From Noviherbaspirillum sp. (lineage in GTDB: Bacteria > Pseudomonadota > Gammaproteobacteria > Burkholderiales > Burkholderiaceae), in assembly GCA_028292785.1 (NCBI GenBank), contig JAQGLQ010000364.1:1-6172 (forward strand): 6,172 nucleotides of DNA. Reading direction: 5' to 3'. Both the position numbers and the translations under genes were made by a program. Shown here one piece after another: positions 1-6,172 of this stretch. The notes beneath the pieces were generated by a model. The model was not told the origin of the DNA. It made no database searches and saw nothing but the letters and a program-made list of their open reading frames with translations. The first letter of the stretch is position 1. Each line of letters starts with the position of its first letter.

Positions 1-69
1 GAAGCGCGCGCCTACCGCGAGCCCGATCGCGGTGGCGAACAGAATTAGAAGCGAGAAGAATATCCGCAT
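1..69 (-). CDS. hemY: HemY N-terminus (partial, runs off the left edge)
   Basis: This is the first 23 codons of a minus-strand gene that starts with ATG at 69-67 and continues beyond position 1. The visible residues, MRIFFSLLILFATAIGLAVG and then ARF, form a single hydrophobic membrane segment right after the start. That is the usual beginning of proteobacterial HemY, an inner-membrane protein with a membrane anchor and, in the family, a TPR-like C-terminal part that is not visible here. The start lies 2 bases after the hemX stop codon, so the two genes are almost certainly co-transcribed and probably translationally coupled; only a weak AAGG-like ribosome site lies upstream. This HemY is not the Bacillus HemY protoporphyrinogen oxidase, and its biochemical role is unsettled. 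The identification rests on position after hemX plus the membrane segment, because no diagnostic domain is inside the window. Confidence 0.85.
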   Translation of the reverse strand, partial: MRIFFSLLILFATAIGLAVGARF

Positions 70-71
70 GA

Positions 72-1229
72 CTAAGGTTTCGCCTTAAAGTTGCGAACCG
101 CATTCAGGCTTTCGGCCAGGGTGGGCATGTCGATCGAAAGATTGGTTGCCTGTATCTGCCGAAGCTGCAGCTGCACGGCCTGCGTCTGCTTCGCGCGCGT
201 ATCGAAGTATTTGTTGATCGTGTCCTGCGCGGAAACCAGGTCGCTGCGGAAGGCAGCCTCGTTGCGTCCCAGCAGGGCAAGACGGGCATTCAGCAGGCGC
301 AGCTTGAGATTCTCGCGAGCGTAGTAGGCCTGGGTCGGCGACAGCAACAGCGCGTCGGATGTTTCGACATTGCGAACGCGGACCAGCTGCCTCACCTCAT
401 TCCACATTTCGGTCGACCATCTTGTCCATTTCACGTCGAGCGCCGTCAGCCACTCGCCCATGACGCCGGTCTTCGCGGCGGGACCTTTGCCGGCGGCATT
501 CCCGGACGCCGGCGCGCCATGGGATTTCGCAGGCTGGGCGACGGGCTGCGCCGGGCGTTCGCCAGACAGCATGGGCATCGTATCGATCTGCCCGATAAGG
601 CTGTCGAGGCGCAGCGCCATTCCGGTCAGGTCTATGCTCGGCAATGCTCTGAGCTGATCCAGATCCTTGGCAAGGGCACGGCGGATGGTGACGAACTGCG
701 GCTTGTCGGACCGGGCCAGCCTGCTGTCGGCGTTCTGCAGTGCGATCAGTGCGCCTTGCACATTGCCGGCTAGCTGCAGCTGCTGACTCGCCGTCGACAG
801 CACCTGCTCGATCTCGGCCAGCGCCCAGTCGTCGCGGTTTTTCGACAGATCCTGGTAAAGCTGTTCGAGTGCCAGCTGCTGGCTCTGCGCTTCCAGCTGC
901 TTGCCTTCGAGGATACTGACCTTGCCCTGCATTTCCTTGACTGCTTCCTGCACCGACTTCACCAGGACCCTGGTTTCGGTGGTCTGGGAATCGCCGTTGC
1001 GCAGCCTTTGCGCAACCTCGTCGCGCAAGCCGGCGATCTGGGACTGGGAGGACCACCACTGCGCAAGAAGCAGGAGCGCGAGCGCTCCGAGCGCAATGGA
1101 GACCGCGCGCAGGCCGCGATTTCCGCGCACATCGTTGCCGGCGGCGCCGGTGGATCCTGAGGCAATATAGTCGTTATGCATTTGCGAGCCGGTCGAGGCG
1201 CGGGGTTCGGAAGATGGCGAATCGGTCAT
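72..1229 (-). CDS. hemX: HemX family membrane protein of the heme biosynthesis cluster
   Basis: The product is 385 aa. A short hydrophilic Ser/Gly/Asn-rich stretch (1-40) is followed by one membrane segment (about 41-58, AVSIALGALALLLLAQW) and then a long Gln/Glu/Leu-rich helical region (about 62-130) that looks like a coiled coil. An Ala/Pro/Gly-rich linker (about 223-254) leads to an Arg/Leu-rich helical C-terminal part (about 255-380). This is the architecture of proteobacterial HemX, with the bulk predicted in the periplasm. Such proteins are often labelled uroporphyrinogen-III C-methyltransferase, but I see no SAM-binding methyltransferase motifs, so I do not assign that activity. The ATG at 1229-1227 overlaps the hemD stop in an ATGA arrangement and has no clear Shine-Dalgarno site, which suggests reinitiation after hemD. 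The stop at 74-72 is 2 bases before hemY. The role is probably accessory or scaffolding in heme synthesis, but it is unproven. Confidence 0.92.
   Translation of the reverse strand: MTDSPSSEPRASTGSQMHNDYIASGSTGAAGNDVRGNRGLRAVSIALGALALLLLAQWWSSQSQIAGLRDEVAQRLRNGDSQTTETRVLVKSVQEAVKEMQGKVSILEGKQLEAQSQQLALEQLYQDLSKNRDDWALAEIEQVLSTASQQLQLAGNVQGALIALQNADSRLARSDKPQFVTIRRALAKDLDQLRALPSIDLTGMALRLDSLIGQIDTMPMLSGERPAQPVAQPAKSHGAPASGNAAGKGPAAKTGVMGEWLTALDVKWTRWSTEMWNEVRQLVRVRNVETSDALLLSPTQAYYARENLKLRLLNARLALLGRNEAAFRSDLVSAQDTINKYFDTRAKQTQAVQLQLRQIQATNLSIDMPTLAESLNAVRNFKAKP
73..87. other. Small inverted repeat at the hemX/hemY junction
   Basis: TAAGG (73-77) and CCTTA (83-87) can pair around a 5-base TTTCG loop. 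The stem contains most of the hemX stop codon and the only purine-rich (AAGG) stretch upstream of the hemY start. It has no U-tract, so it is not an intrinsic terminator. It could modulate hemY initiation, but a 5-bp stem easily arises by chance. Confidence 0.25.
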
Positions 1230-1999
1230 TCTGTGGATTGTAACGCGGCAAGTAATTGTTCGTCCCCTGAGCCGGTCAGGATAATGTGGTCAAAACCGAG
1301 CGCCGTGGCGGTTTCGGCAATACGCTCATGCGGAATGATCAGGCGCTGCCGGCGGAGCGCGGCGCTTTCATTCAACCGCTCCGCCATCTCGGCCAGAAAA
1401 CGAAGCGCCTCCGAACTCGTAACGATCCAGTCATTGCGCGTCTCCAGCAGCCGTGTCAGTCGCGCGCGCCTTTCCTGATCGAACGCCGGGGCGACGCGGC
1501 GATAGGCGGCGACCGCCGCTACCTTGACGCCGGCGGCACGCAGCGCATCGGCCAGCAATTCGCGTCCGGTTTCACCCCGGACGATCAGCACTTCCTTGTC
1601 GCGCAATGCATCCAGATCCAGTTCCTCGAGCAGTGTCTGGGAGTCGGTCCGCTGCGCATTGCGCGGACTGACGATCATTGAGGTCATGTCGGTCACGCCA
1701 TGCCGCTGCAGCGCGGCGCGGCTGCCTTCGCCCATCACGGCGATGGCGACCTGCGGCGGCCATTTGTCCAATACGGAAAAAGCCGCATCGATGGCATTCG
1801 GACTGACGAATGCCACCATTGCGTAGCGCCCGAGGCATGCCATTGCCCGCTTCAGCGGTTCCTGCTCCGGCAACGGCTGGATGTCGAGCAGCGGGAACAC
1901 GACCGCATCGCGTCCGATCGCCGACACGCGCGCAGCCAGAGGCAGTGCCTGCGTCAGCGGGCGGGTGATCACCACAATGTTTCCGGCCGTTTGCTTCAT
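1226..1999 (-). CDS. hemD: Uroporphyrinogen-III synthase
   Basis: The product is 257 aa, close to the usual bacterial HemD length of about 250. It converts the linear tetrapyrrole hydroxymethylbilane into uroporphyrinogen III (EC 4.2.1.75), inverting ring D, in the cytoplasm. Family landmarks visible along the chain are VITRP near the N-terminus (10-14), FVSPNAI (64-70), AVMGEGSRAALQ (87-98), VLIVRGETGRELLADALRAAGV (137-158), YRR (166-168), VTSSEAL (193-199), IPHERIAETATALGF (222-236) and the C-terminal GSGDEQLLAAL. This matches the two-domain HemD fold, which conserves little sequence overall. The ATG at 1999-1997 is chosen because the protein homology begins there; the same frame stays open further upstream into hemC, but that part is Arg-rich shadow sequence. 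There is no good Shine-Dalgarno site before this ATG. The gene starts 37 bases after hemC and its stop overlaps the hemX start by 4 bases. Confidence 0.95.
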   Translation of the reverse strand: MKQTAGNIVVITRPLTQALPLAARVSAIGRDAVVFPLLDIQPLPEQEPLKRAMACLGRYAMVAFVSPNAIDAAFSVLDKWPPQVAIAVMGEGSRAALQRHGVTDMTSMIVSPRNAQRTDSQTLLEELDLDALRDKEVLIVRGETGRELLADALRAAGVKVAAVAAYRRVAPAFDQERRARLTRLLETRNDWIVTSSEALRFLAEMAERLNESAALRRQRLIIPHERIAETATALGFDHIILTGSGDEQLLAALQSTE

Positions 2000-2040
2000 C
2001 GGGCGGACGAATCGATTGCCTCGACACCGACGCGCATCAT
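1996..2040 (-). other. 14-codon mini-ORF bridging hemC and hemD
   Basis: In the gap between hemC and hemD, an ATG at 2040-2038 overlaps the hemC stop (ATGA). It opens a 14-codon frame encoding [14 protein letters not shown], which ends in a TGA at 1998-1996 that itself overlaps the hemD ATG (again ATGA). It therefore joins the two genes end to end by stop/start overlaps. hemD lacks a clear ribosome site, so the mini-ORF could hand terminating ribosomes on to hemD. The peptide resembles nothing I know. This is seen directly in the sequence, but the coupling role is inference and chance is a fair alternative. Confidence 0.3.
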
Positions 2041-2984
2041 CCGGCATCCATTGCTTTGCATGCCTCGAGAATCGACGCCGCACCCTGTTCCTGCAACGCG
2101 TCGGCGATGCGGCGGCCCAGAGCCTCGGGCGCGGTCGCATCGCCTGATGCTTCGGCGCTCGCGATGCGCTTGCCGTCAGGGGTCGCAACCATTGCGCGCA
2201 AGCGCATGGCGGAGCCGTCCACCGTGGCAAAGGCGGCCAGCGGAATCTGGCAGCTTCCGCCGAATATCCTCGACACCGAACGCTCGGCGTTCACGGCTTG
2301 CGCGGTCGCTTCGTGATTCAGCGGCGCCAGCAGTTCGCGCAGATCGTCGCGCCCGCTGAGGATTTCGATGGCCATCGCACCCTGGCCGGGAGCCGGCAGG
2401 CTTTGCTCGGGCTCGAGGAACGCGCGGATACGCTGCGGCAGTCCGAGACGCTTCAGGCCCGCGGCGGCGAGGATGATCGCCGCATATTCGCCGCGATCCA
2501 GCTTGCCGAGACGCGTATCCAGATTGCCGCGCAAGGGGCGAATGACAAGCCGCGGATAGCGGGCGGCGATCAGGGCCTGGCGGCGCAGGCTGCTGGTTCC
2601 CACCACGGCGCCATCGGGCAATTCGTCGAACGACGCATACAGATTGGAGACAAAGGCATCGCGCGGGTCTTCGCGCTCCAGCACGGCGGCCATGGCAAAA
2701 CCTAAGGGCAATTCCATCGGCACGTCTTTCAGCGAATGCACCGCAAGATCGGCGCGCCTTTCGCTCATCGCCACTTCCAGTTCCTTGACGAACAAGCCCT
2801 TGCCGCCCACCTTGGAAAGCGTGCGGTCGAGGATCTGGTCGCCCCTGGTTGTCATGCCGAGGATGTCAACGGTGCAGTATGGATATAATGACAAGAGCCT
2901 GGCGCGGACATGTTCGGCTTGCCACATCGCCAGACGGCTTTCGCGCGATGCAATCACTAGCCTGGAGGGTACGGAAACTTTCAA
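2037..2984 (-). CDS. hemC: Hydroxymethylbilane synthase (porphobilinogen deaminase)
   Basis: The product is 315 aa from the chosen TTG start, near the E. coli length of about 313. It condenses four porphobilinogens into hydroxymethylbilane (EC 2.5.1.61) on a covalent dipyrromethane cofactor in the cytoplasm. Visible motifs are the N-terminal [20 protein letters not shown] (7-26), TTRGD (45-49), [11 protein letters not shown] (60-70) and AVHSLKDVP (81-89) with the catalytic Asp at 87. GTSSLRRQ (129-136), [11 protein letters not shown] (152-162) and [12 protein letters not shown] (196-207) follow. FGGSCQIPL (241-249) carries Cys245, which matches the cofactor-attaching Cys of E. coli HemC. The TTG at 2984-2982 is preferred because a GAAAGAG ribosome site lies 6 bases upstream and the N-terminus then matches the family. 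An in-frame ATG at 3041 would add 19 residues, but it sits inside the likely -10 element. This is the first gene of the hemCDXY cluster. Confidence 0.95.
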   Translation of the reverse strand: MKVSVPSRLVIASRESRLAMWQAEHVRARLLSLYPYCTVDILGMTTRGDQILDRTLSKVGGKGLFVKELEVAMSERRADLAVHSLKDVPMELPLGFAMAAVLEREDPRDAFVSNLYASFDELPDGAVVGTSSLRRQALIAARYPRLVIRPLRGNLDTRLGKLDRGEYAAIILAAAGLKRLGLPQRIRAFLEPEQSLPAPGQGAMAIEILSGRDDLRELLAPLNHEATAQAVNAERSVSRIFGGSCQIPLAAFATVDGSAMRLRAMVATPDGKRIASAEASGDATAPEALGRRIADALQEQGAASILEACKAMDAG

Positions 2985-2990
2985 AACGTG

Positions 2991-2997
2991 CTCTTTC
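2991..2997 (-). promoter_or_regulatory. Ribosome binding site deciding the hemC TTG start
   Basis: On the minus strand GAAAGAG lies 6 bases before TTG (2984-2982). It is the only purine-rich stretch at proper spacing near the conserved HemC N-terminus. The in-frame upstream ATG at 3041 has no comparable site: the bases before it are mostly C/G with TACT. Confidence 0.55.
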
Positions 2998-3005
2998 GGT
3001 AATCG

Positions 3006-3041
3006 TTGACGCCGAGCGCGCCACTCCGCAAATTTTATCAT
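3006..3041 (+). promoter_or_regulatory. Possible ppc promoter region (weak)
   Basis: The hemC-ppc gap (2985-3122, 138 bases) must hold the ppc promoter if ppc is transcribed on its own. TTGACG at 3006-3011 is a good -35 match, and 17 bases later CAAATT (3029-3034) is a poor -10. A better -10, TATCAT at 3036-3041, is 24 bases away, which is too far for the same -35. Either pairing is uncertain. Both candidate -10s overlap the hemC -10 on the other strand, so the two promoters would compete for the same few bases. Confidence 0.3.
3032..3040 (-). promoter_or_regulatory. Candidate extended -10 promoter of hemC
   Basis: The minus strand reads TGATAAAAT, which fits the sigma-70 extended -10 form TGnTATAAT with one mismatch in the hexamer. 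The hexamer TAAAAT occupies 3037-3032. No recognisable -35 lies 17 bases upstream (CCGGTC), which extended -10 promoters tolerate. Transcription would begin near 3025, giving a leader of roughly 40 bases before the TTG and leaving the upstream ATG (3041) outside the transcript. Confidence 0.45.
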
Positions 3042-3043
3042 GC

Positions 3044-3062
3044 GGCCGAGTACTGACCGGCC
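3044..3062. promoter_or_regulatory. Dyad symmetry upstream of the hemC -10
   Basis: GGCCG (3044-3048) and CGGCC (3058-3062) form an inverted repeat around a 9-base centre that itself contains the palindrome AGTACT. Relative to hemC it covers the place where a -35 element would be, and relative to ppc it would lie at or just after the transcription start. That is a plausible operator position, but the half-sites are short and GC-rich and I cannot name a regulator. Confidence 0.2.
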
Positions 3063-3122
3063 ATCCACGCCGCGCCACGCGCCAGTTGCGCTTCCACAAA
3101 CCGATAGCCCCCTTCATTCAAA

Positions 3123-5987
3123 ATGGCAAAAACACAATCCGACGAAAAGCGCACCGCCAGACCGGCGGCCGACAAGGATGCTCCACTGAGAGAAGACATC
3201 CGACTGCTTGGCCGCCTGCTCGGCACCGTGCTGCGCGAGCAGGAAGGCGAATCCGTCTATCAGGTGGTGGAAACGATCCGGCAGACGGCGGTGCGGTTTC
3301 GGCGCGATTCGGACCCGCATTCCAGCGCCGAACTCGACAGGCTGCTCAAGAAGCTGACCCGCGCCCAGACCACATCGGTGGTGCGGGCCTTCTCGTATTT
3401 CTCGCACCTGGCCAATATCGCGGAAGACCAGCATCACAACCGGCGCCGCCGCGCGCATCTGATGGCCGGTTCGGCTCCCCAGCAGGGAAGCGTCGCCCAT
3501 GCCTTGTCGAAGCTGGATGCCGCCGGAGTGCGCGAGTCGGCGGTCAGCGACTTCTTCACGAGCGCATTGATCGCGCCGGTGCTGACCGCGCACCCGACCG
3601 AGGTGCAGCGCAAGAGCATCCTCGATGCCGAGAGCCGGATCGCCGGCCTGCTCGCCGAGCGCGACCTGCCGCGCACCCCCAAGGAACTGGAACGCAACAC
3701 CGAGCTGCTGCATGCATCGATCGCGACGCTCTGGCAGACACGCATGCTGCGCTATACCAAGCTGACGGTGGCCGACGAGATCGAAAATGCGCTGTCTTAC
3801 TATCGCATCACTTTTCTGCGCGAACTGCCCGAACTGTATGACGCGATCGAAGCGGAGGTCGCCGCTCACTTTCCGCCCCGTTCCGGGAAAACCGGCAAGA
3901 GCGAATTTCCGCCATTCATGCAAATGGGAAGCTGGATCGGCGGAGACCGCGATGGCAATCCGAACGTCAATGCGGAGACGGTGCAGCATGCCCTGACGCG
4001 GCAATCGGCCGCGATTTTCGAGTTTTATCTCGAAGAAGTCCATGCGCTCGGAGCGGAGCTGTCGATTTCAACGCTGCTGGTCGACGCCAGCCCGGAACTC
4101 GAGGCACTTGCCGGCGCATCGCCCGACGTGTCGGCACATCGTTCCGACGAACCTTACCGGCGCGCGCTGATCGGCCTGTATGCCCGGCTGGCCGCTACCG
4201 CCCGCACACTGGGAGCGGCCCATATCCTGCGCAAGGAAGTCGGCGCGGTCGCGCCCTATGCGAGCGCCGAGGAATTCACGCGCGACCTGCAGATACTGGT
4301 CGACTCGCTGAATGCGCATCATGGCACGATGCTCGCCAAGCCGCGCCTTGCGACGCTCAAGCGCGCTTCGGAAATCTTCGGTTTTCACCTCGCGACACTG
4401 GATATGCGCCAGAGCTCCGATGTGCATGAACGCGTGCTGGCCGAACTGCTGGCGCGGGCCAAGGTGGAACCGCGCTATCAAGACCTCGATGAGGACGCCA
4501 AGGTCGCGCTGCTGCTGGCGGAACTCGCGATGCCCCGGCCGCTCTGCTCCCCCTATCTGGCGTACTCCGCGGAGACCGAGTCCGAACTCGACATCCTGCG
4601 CGCCGCGCGTGAAATCCGCCGCCGCTACGGCGAACGGGCGATCCGCAACTACATCATCTCGCACACCGAAACCGTGTCCGATCTGCTCGAAGTGCTGCTG
4701 CTGCAGAAGGAAACCGGCCTGCTGCGCCTGGAATGGGACGAGCGCTCCGGGGATATCGCCAGGGTGGACATGGACCTGATGGTGATTCCCTTGTTCGAAA
4801 CCATCCCGGACCTGCGCTCGGCGGGCGACATCATGGAGCAGCTGATCGCGATTCCGCAGATCCGCTACCTGATCGAAAGGCAAGGCAATCTGCAGGAAGT
4901 GATGCTGGGCTATTCCGACTCCAACAAGGATGGCGGCTTTCTGACATCGAACTGGGAACTGTACAAGGCGGAGACCCGCCTGGTCGACGTGTTCCACCGC
5001 GCGGGCATCAAGCTGCGGCTGTTCCATGGACGCGGCGGCACCGTGGGACGCGGGGGCGGACCCAGCTATGACGCGATCCTGGCCCAGCCCCCGGGAACCG
5101 TAAACGGCCAGATCCGGCTGACCGAGCAGGGCGAGATCATCGCATCCAAGTTTTCCAATCCCGAGATCGGACGCCGCAATCTTGAACTGCTGGTCGCCGC
5201 GACGCTCGAAGCCAGTCTGACGCCGCATGCGCCGGATGGCGCACAGGCGCGGAAACTGGAGGAATTCGAAGCGGTCATGGCGGAGTTGTCCGAACGCGCC
5301 TACCGCGCGTATCGCAACCTGGTGTATGAGACGCCGGGCTTCGCCGATTATTTTTTCGCGTCGACGCCGATCGCCGAAATCGCCGAACTCAATATCGGTT
5401 CGCGGCCGGCATCGCGCAAGGCGAGCCGGCGCATCGAGGACCTGCGCGCGATTCCATGGGGCTTCTCCTGGGGGCAATGCCGGCTGCTGCTGCCCGGCTG
5501 GTATGGCTTCGGCACCGCGGTCTCTTCCTGGCTGCAGGAAACCGACCGGCAGACCGGCAGCAGGAAGAAAGTGGCCATGTTACGCGCCATGTTCAGGGAA
5601 TGGCCCTTCTTCGCCACGCTGCTGTCGAACATGGACATGGTATTGGCGAAAACCGATCTCGCGCTCGCCTCGCGCTACGCCGGCCTGGTGACGGATAAAA
5701 AACTGCGCAAGGCGATTTTCGATCGCATCGTCGAGGAGCACGGACGCGCCATCGACTCGCTCACGACGATCACCGGGGCCAGGGAGCGGCTGGCCGGCAA
5801 TCCATCGCTGGCGCGCTCGATCAAGAACCGTTTCGCCTACCTCGATCCGCTCAATCACCTGCAGGTGGAGCTGATCAGGCGCCATCGCGCGGCAACTGCG
5901 GGGGGTCGCGACAGCGATGAGCGCGCAAGGCGCGGGATTCACCTGTCGATCAATGGCATTGCAGCCGGATTACGAAATACCGGCTGA
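3123..5987 (+). CDS. ppc: Phosphoenolpyruvate carboxylase
   Basis: The product is 954 aa, against 883 in E. coli. It adds bicarbonate to phosphoenolpyruvate to give oxaloacetate and phosphate (EC 4.1.1.31), the anaplerotic feed of the TCA cycle; family enzymes are cytoplasmic tetramers. Landmarks, with E. coli equivalents as I recall them, are VLTAHPTEV with catalytic His157 (H138), [15 protein letters not shown] (268-282), LDMRQSS with Arg429 (R396) and [10 protein letters not shown] with Lys602 (K546). [12 protein letters not shown] (636-647) carries Arg637 and Arg643 (R581, R587); Arg761 and Arg775 match R699 and R713. The residues that bind the inhibitor aspartate also appear intact: Lys843 (K773), Arg903 (R832) and Asn952 in the C-terminal RNTG (N881). 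Feedback inhibition by aspartate is therefore likely. The ATG at 3123 is the first possible start, since an in-frame TAG lies at 3105-3107, although no Shine-Dalgarno site is evident. The N-terminus carries about 20 extra charged residues. Its stop lies 8 bases from that of the convergent regulator gene. Confidence 0.97.
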   Translation: MAKTQSDEKRTARPAADKDAPLREDIRLLGRLLGTVLREQEGESVYQVVETIRQTAVRFRRDSDPHSSAELDRLLKKLTRAQTTSVVRAFSYFSHLANIAEDQHHNRRRRAHLMAGSAPQQGSVAHALSKLDAAGVRESAVSDFFTSALIAPVLTAHPTEVQRKSILDAESRIAGLLAERDLPRTPKELERNTELLHASIATLWQTRMLRYTKLTVADEIENALSYYRITFLRELPELYDAIEAEVAAHFPPRSGKTGKSEFPPFMQMGSWIGGDRDGNPNVNAETVQHALTRQSAAIFEFYLEEVHALGAELSISTLLVDASPELEALAGASPDVSAHRSDEPYRRALIGLYARLAATARTLGAAHILRKEVGAVAPYASAEEFTRDLQILVDSLNAHHGTMLAKPRLATLKRASEIFGFHLATLDMRQSSDVHERVLAELLARAKVEPRYQDLDEDAKVALLLAELAMPRPLCSPYLAYSAETESELDILRAAREIRRRYGERAIRNYIISHTETVSDLLEVLLLQKETGLLRLEWDERSGDIARVDMDLMVIPLFETIPDLRSAGDIMEQLIAIPQIRYLIERQGNLQEVMLGYSDSNKDGGFLTSNWELYKAETRLVDVFHRAGIKLRLFHGRGGTVGRGGGPSYDAILAQPPGTVNGQIRLTEQGEIIASKFSNPEIGRRNLELLVAATLEASLTPHAPDGAQARKLEEFEAVMAELSERAYRAYRNLVYETPGFADYFFASTPIAEIAELNIGSRPASRKASRRIEDLRAIPWGFSWGQCRLLLPGWYGFGTAVSSWLQETDRQTGSRKKVAMLRAMFREWPFFATLLSNMDMVLAKTDLALASRYAGLVTDKKLRKAIFDRIVEEHGRAIDSLTTITGARERLAGNPSLARSIKNRFAYLDPLNHLQVELIRRHRAATAGGRDSDERARRGIHLSINGIAAGLRNTG

Positions 5988-5998
5988 ACCATGGTTCA
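5985..5998. repeat. Perfect 14-bp palindrome made of two convergent stop codons
   Basis: TGAACCATGGTTCA is identical to its reverse complement. The left TGA is the ppc stop and the right TCA is the regulator gene's TGA on the minus strand, with only ACCATGGT between. It could fold as a 5-bp stem with a CATG loop, but it has no GC-rich stem and no T-tract, so I do not call it a terminator. Six of the fourteen bases are fixed by the convergent stops, so the symmetric part beyond them is 8 bases. Confidence 0.5.
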
Positions 5999-6172
5999 TC
6001 GCACCAGCGCCTTGATCACCGGCCACTGGCGGCGCGAGATCGGCAGTCTTGCGGCCACGCCCGCCAGGATCACTTGCCATGATTCATGCGGCTTGTCCTG
6101 CGTCCCTTCCTGTTCGCCCTCCTGCTCCGCGGAGGGTACACCGCGTTCCACCCCGATGATGGCATTGCGCGC
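5996..6172 (-). CDS. LytTR-type response regulator, C-terminal end (partial)
   Basis: Only the last 58 codons are in the window; the gene enters from the right edge and stops with TGA at 5998-5996. The visible protein begins ARNAIIGVERG. An acidic, Gln/Glu-rich segment (about residues 14-30) and SWQVILAGVAARLPISRRQW then lead to PVIKALVR at the end. The pattern of a conserved RNA/HRN-like strand, then WQV..L.GV, then LP(I/V)SRR and a short terminal helix is typical of LytTR DNA-binding domains in AlgR/LytR-type two-component regulators of betaproteobacteria. The receiver domain and phospho-accepting Asp, if present, lie outside the window, and a partner histidine kinase could follow. The gene converges on ppc with 8 bases between the stops. 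The assignment is from motif recognition on a short fragment; a stand-alone LytTR transcription factor without a receiver is the main alternative. Confidence 0.75.
   Translation of the reverse strand, partial: ARNAIIGVERGVPSAEQEGEQEGTQDKPHESWQVILAGVAARLPISRRQWPVIKALVR

Noticed and set aside
165..784. The palindrome AGCTGCAGCT occurs near 165-175 and again near 773-782.
   Set aside because: Both copies encode Gln-Leu-Gln-Leu runs in the helical parts of HemX, so codon repetition explains them without a regulatory repeat.
72..1229. Labelling HemX as uroporphyrinogen-III C-methyltransferase.
   Set aside because: The protein is a single-pass, coiled-coil-like membrane protein with no visible SAM-dependent methyltransferase motifs; the label appears to be inherited annotation.
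2000..2230. N-terminal extension of hemD by 77 codons into hemC.
   Set aside because: The extension is Arg/Ala-rich shadow sequence of hemC; family similarity begins at MKQTAGNIVVITRP, so the ATG at 1999 is used.
2849..3841. A 330-codon plus-strand open frame crossing the hemC start, the intergenic gap and the beginning of ppc.
   Set aside because: It overlaps two well-supported genes in other frames, and its Arg/Ala/Pro-rich translation looks like out-of-frame GC-rich sequence.
4068..5477. A 469-codon open frame on the minus strand inside ppc, and a similar one of 309 codons at 3114-4043.
   Set aside because: Both lie antisense to a fully conserved ppc gene, have His/Arg/Gln-rich composition typical of the complement of GC-rich coding sequence, and show no recognisable domain.
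5922..5934. CGCGC-AAG-GCGCG hairpin near the end of ppc as a terminator.
   Set aside because: It lies within coding sequence, has a 5-bp stem with a 3-base loop and no T-tract on either strand; such stems are common in GC-rich DNA.

Overview
This window looks like a housekeeping region of a GC-rich betaproteobacterial chromosome. It is most likely Burkholderiales, and possibly Oxalobacteraceae (Herbaspirillum/Noviherbaspirillum-like). That placement rests on the look of the proteins and on gene order, not on a search. I see no mobile element, CRISPR array, rRNA, tRNA or defence system.

Layout. Positions 1-2984 on the minus strand hold a tightly packed tetrapyrrole (heme) cluster, transcribed right to left as hemC, hemD, hemX, hemY. 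The last gene is cut by the window's left edge. Positions 2985-3122 are a divergent intergenic region with a candidate extended -10 promoter for hemC and a weaker candidate promoter for ppc. Positions 3123-5987 on the plus strand hold a complete phosphoenolpyruvate carboxylase gene, ppc. Positions 5996-6172 on the minus strand are the 3' end of a convergent gene whose product looks like the C-terminal part of a LytTR (AlgR/LytR-type) response regulator.

How the genes work together. HemC polymerises four porphobilinogens to hydroxymethylbilane, and HemD closes it to uroporphyrinogen III. HemX and HemY are membrane-anchored proteins that travel with hemCD in proteobacteria and whose biochemical roles are not settled. 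PpC refills oxaloacetate, and so the TCA cycle. The layout resembles the Pseudomonas algR-hemC-hemD order, with ppc lying in reverse orientation between the regulator and hemC.

No clear novel system is present. The observations worth a look are small: a likely TTG start for hemC, a 14-codon mini-ORF joined by ATGA overlaps to both hemC and hemD, the unfused but overlapping hemD/hemX pair, and a perfect 14-bp palindrome formed by the two convergent stop codons of ppc and the regulator gene.
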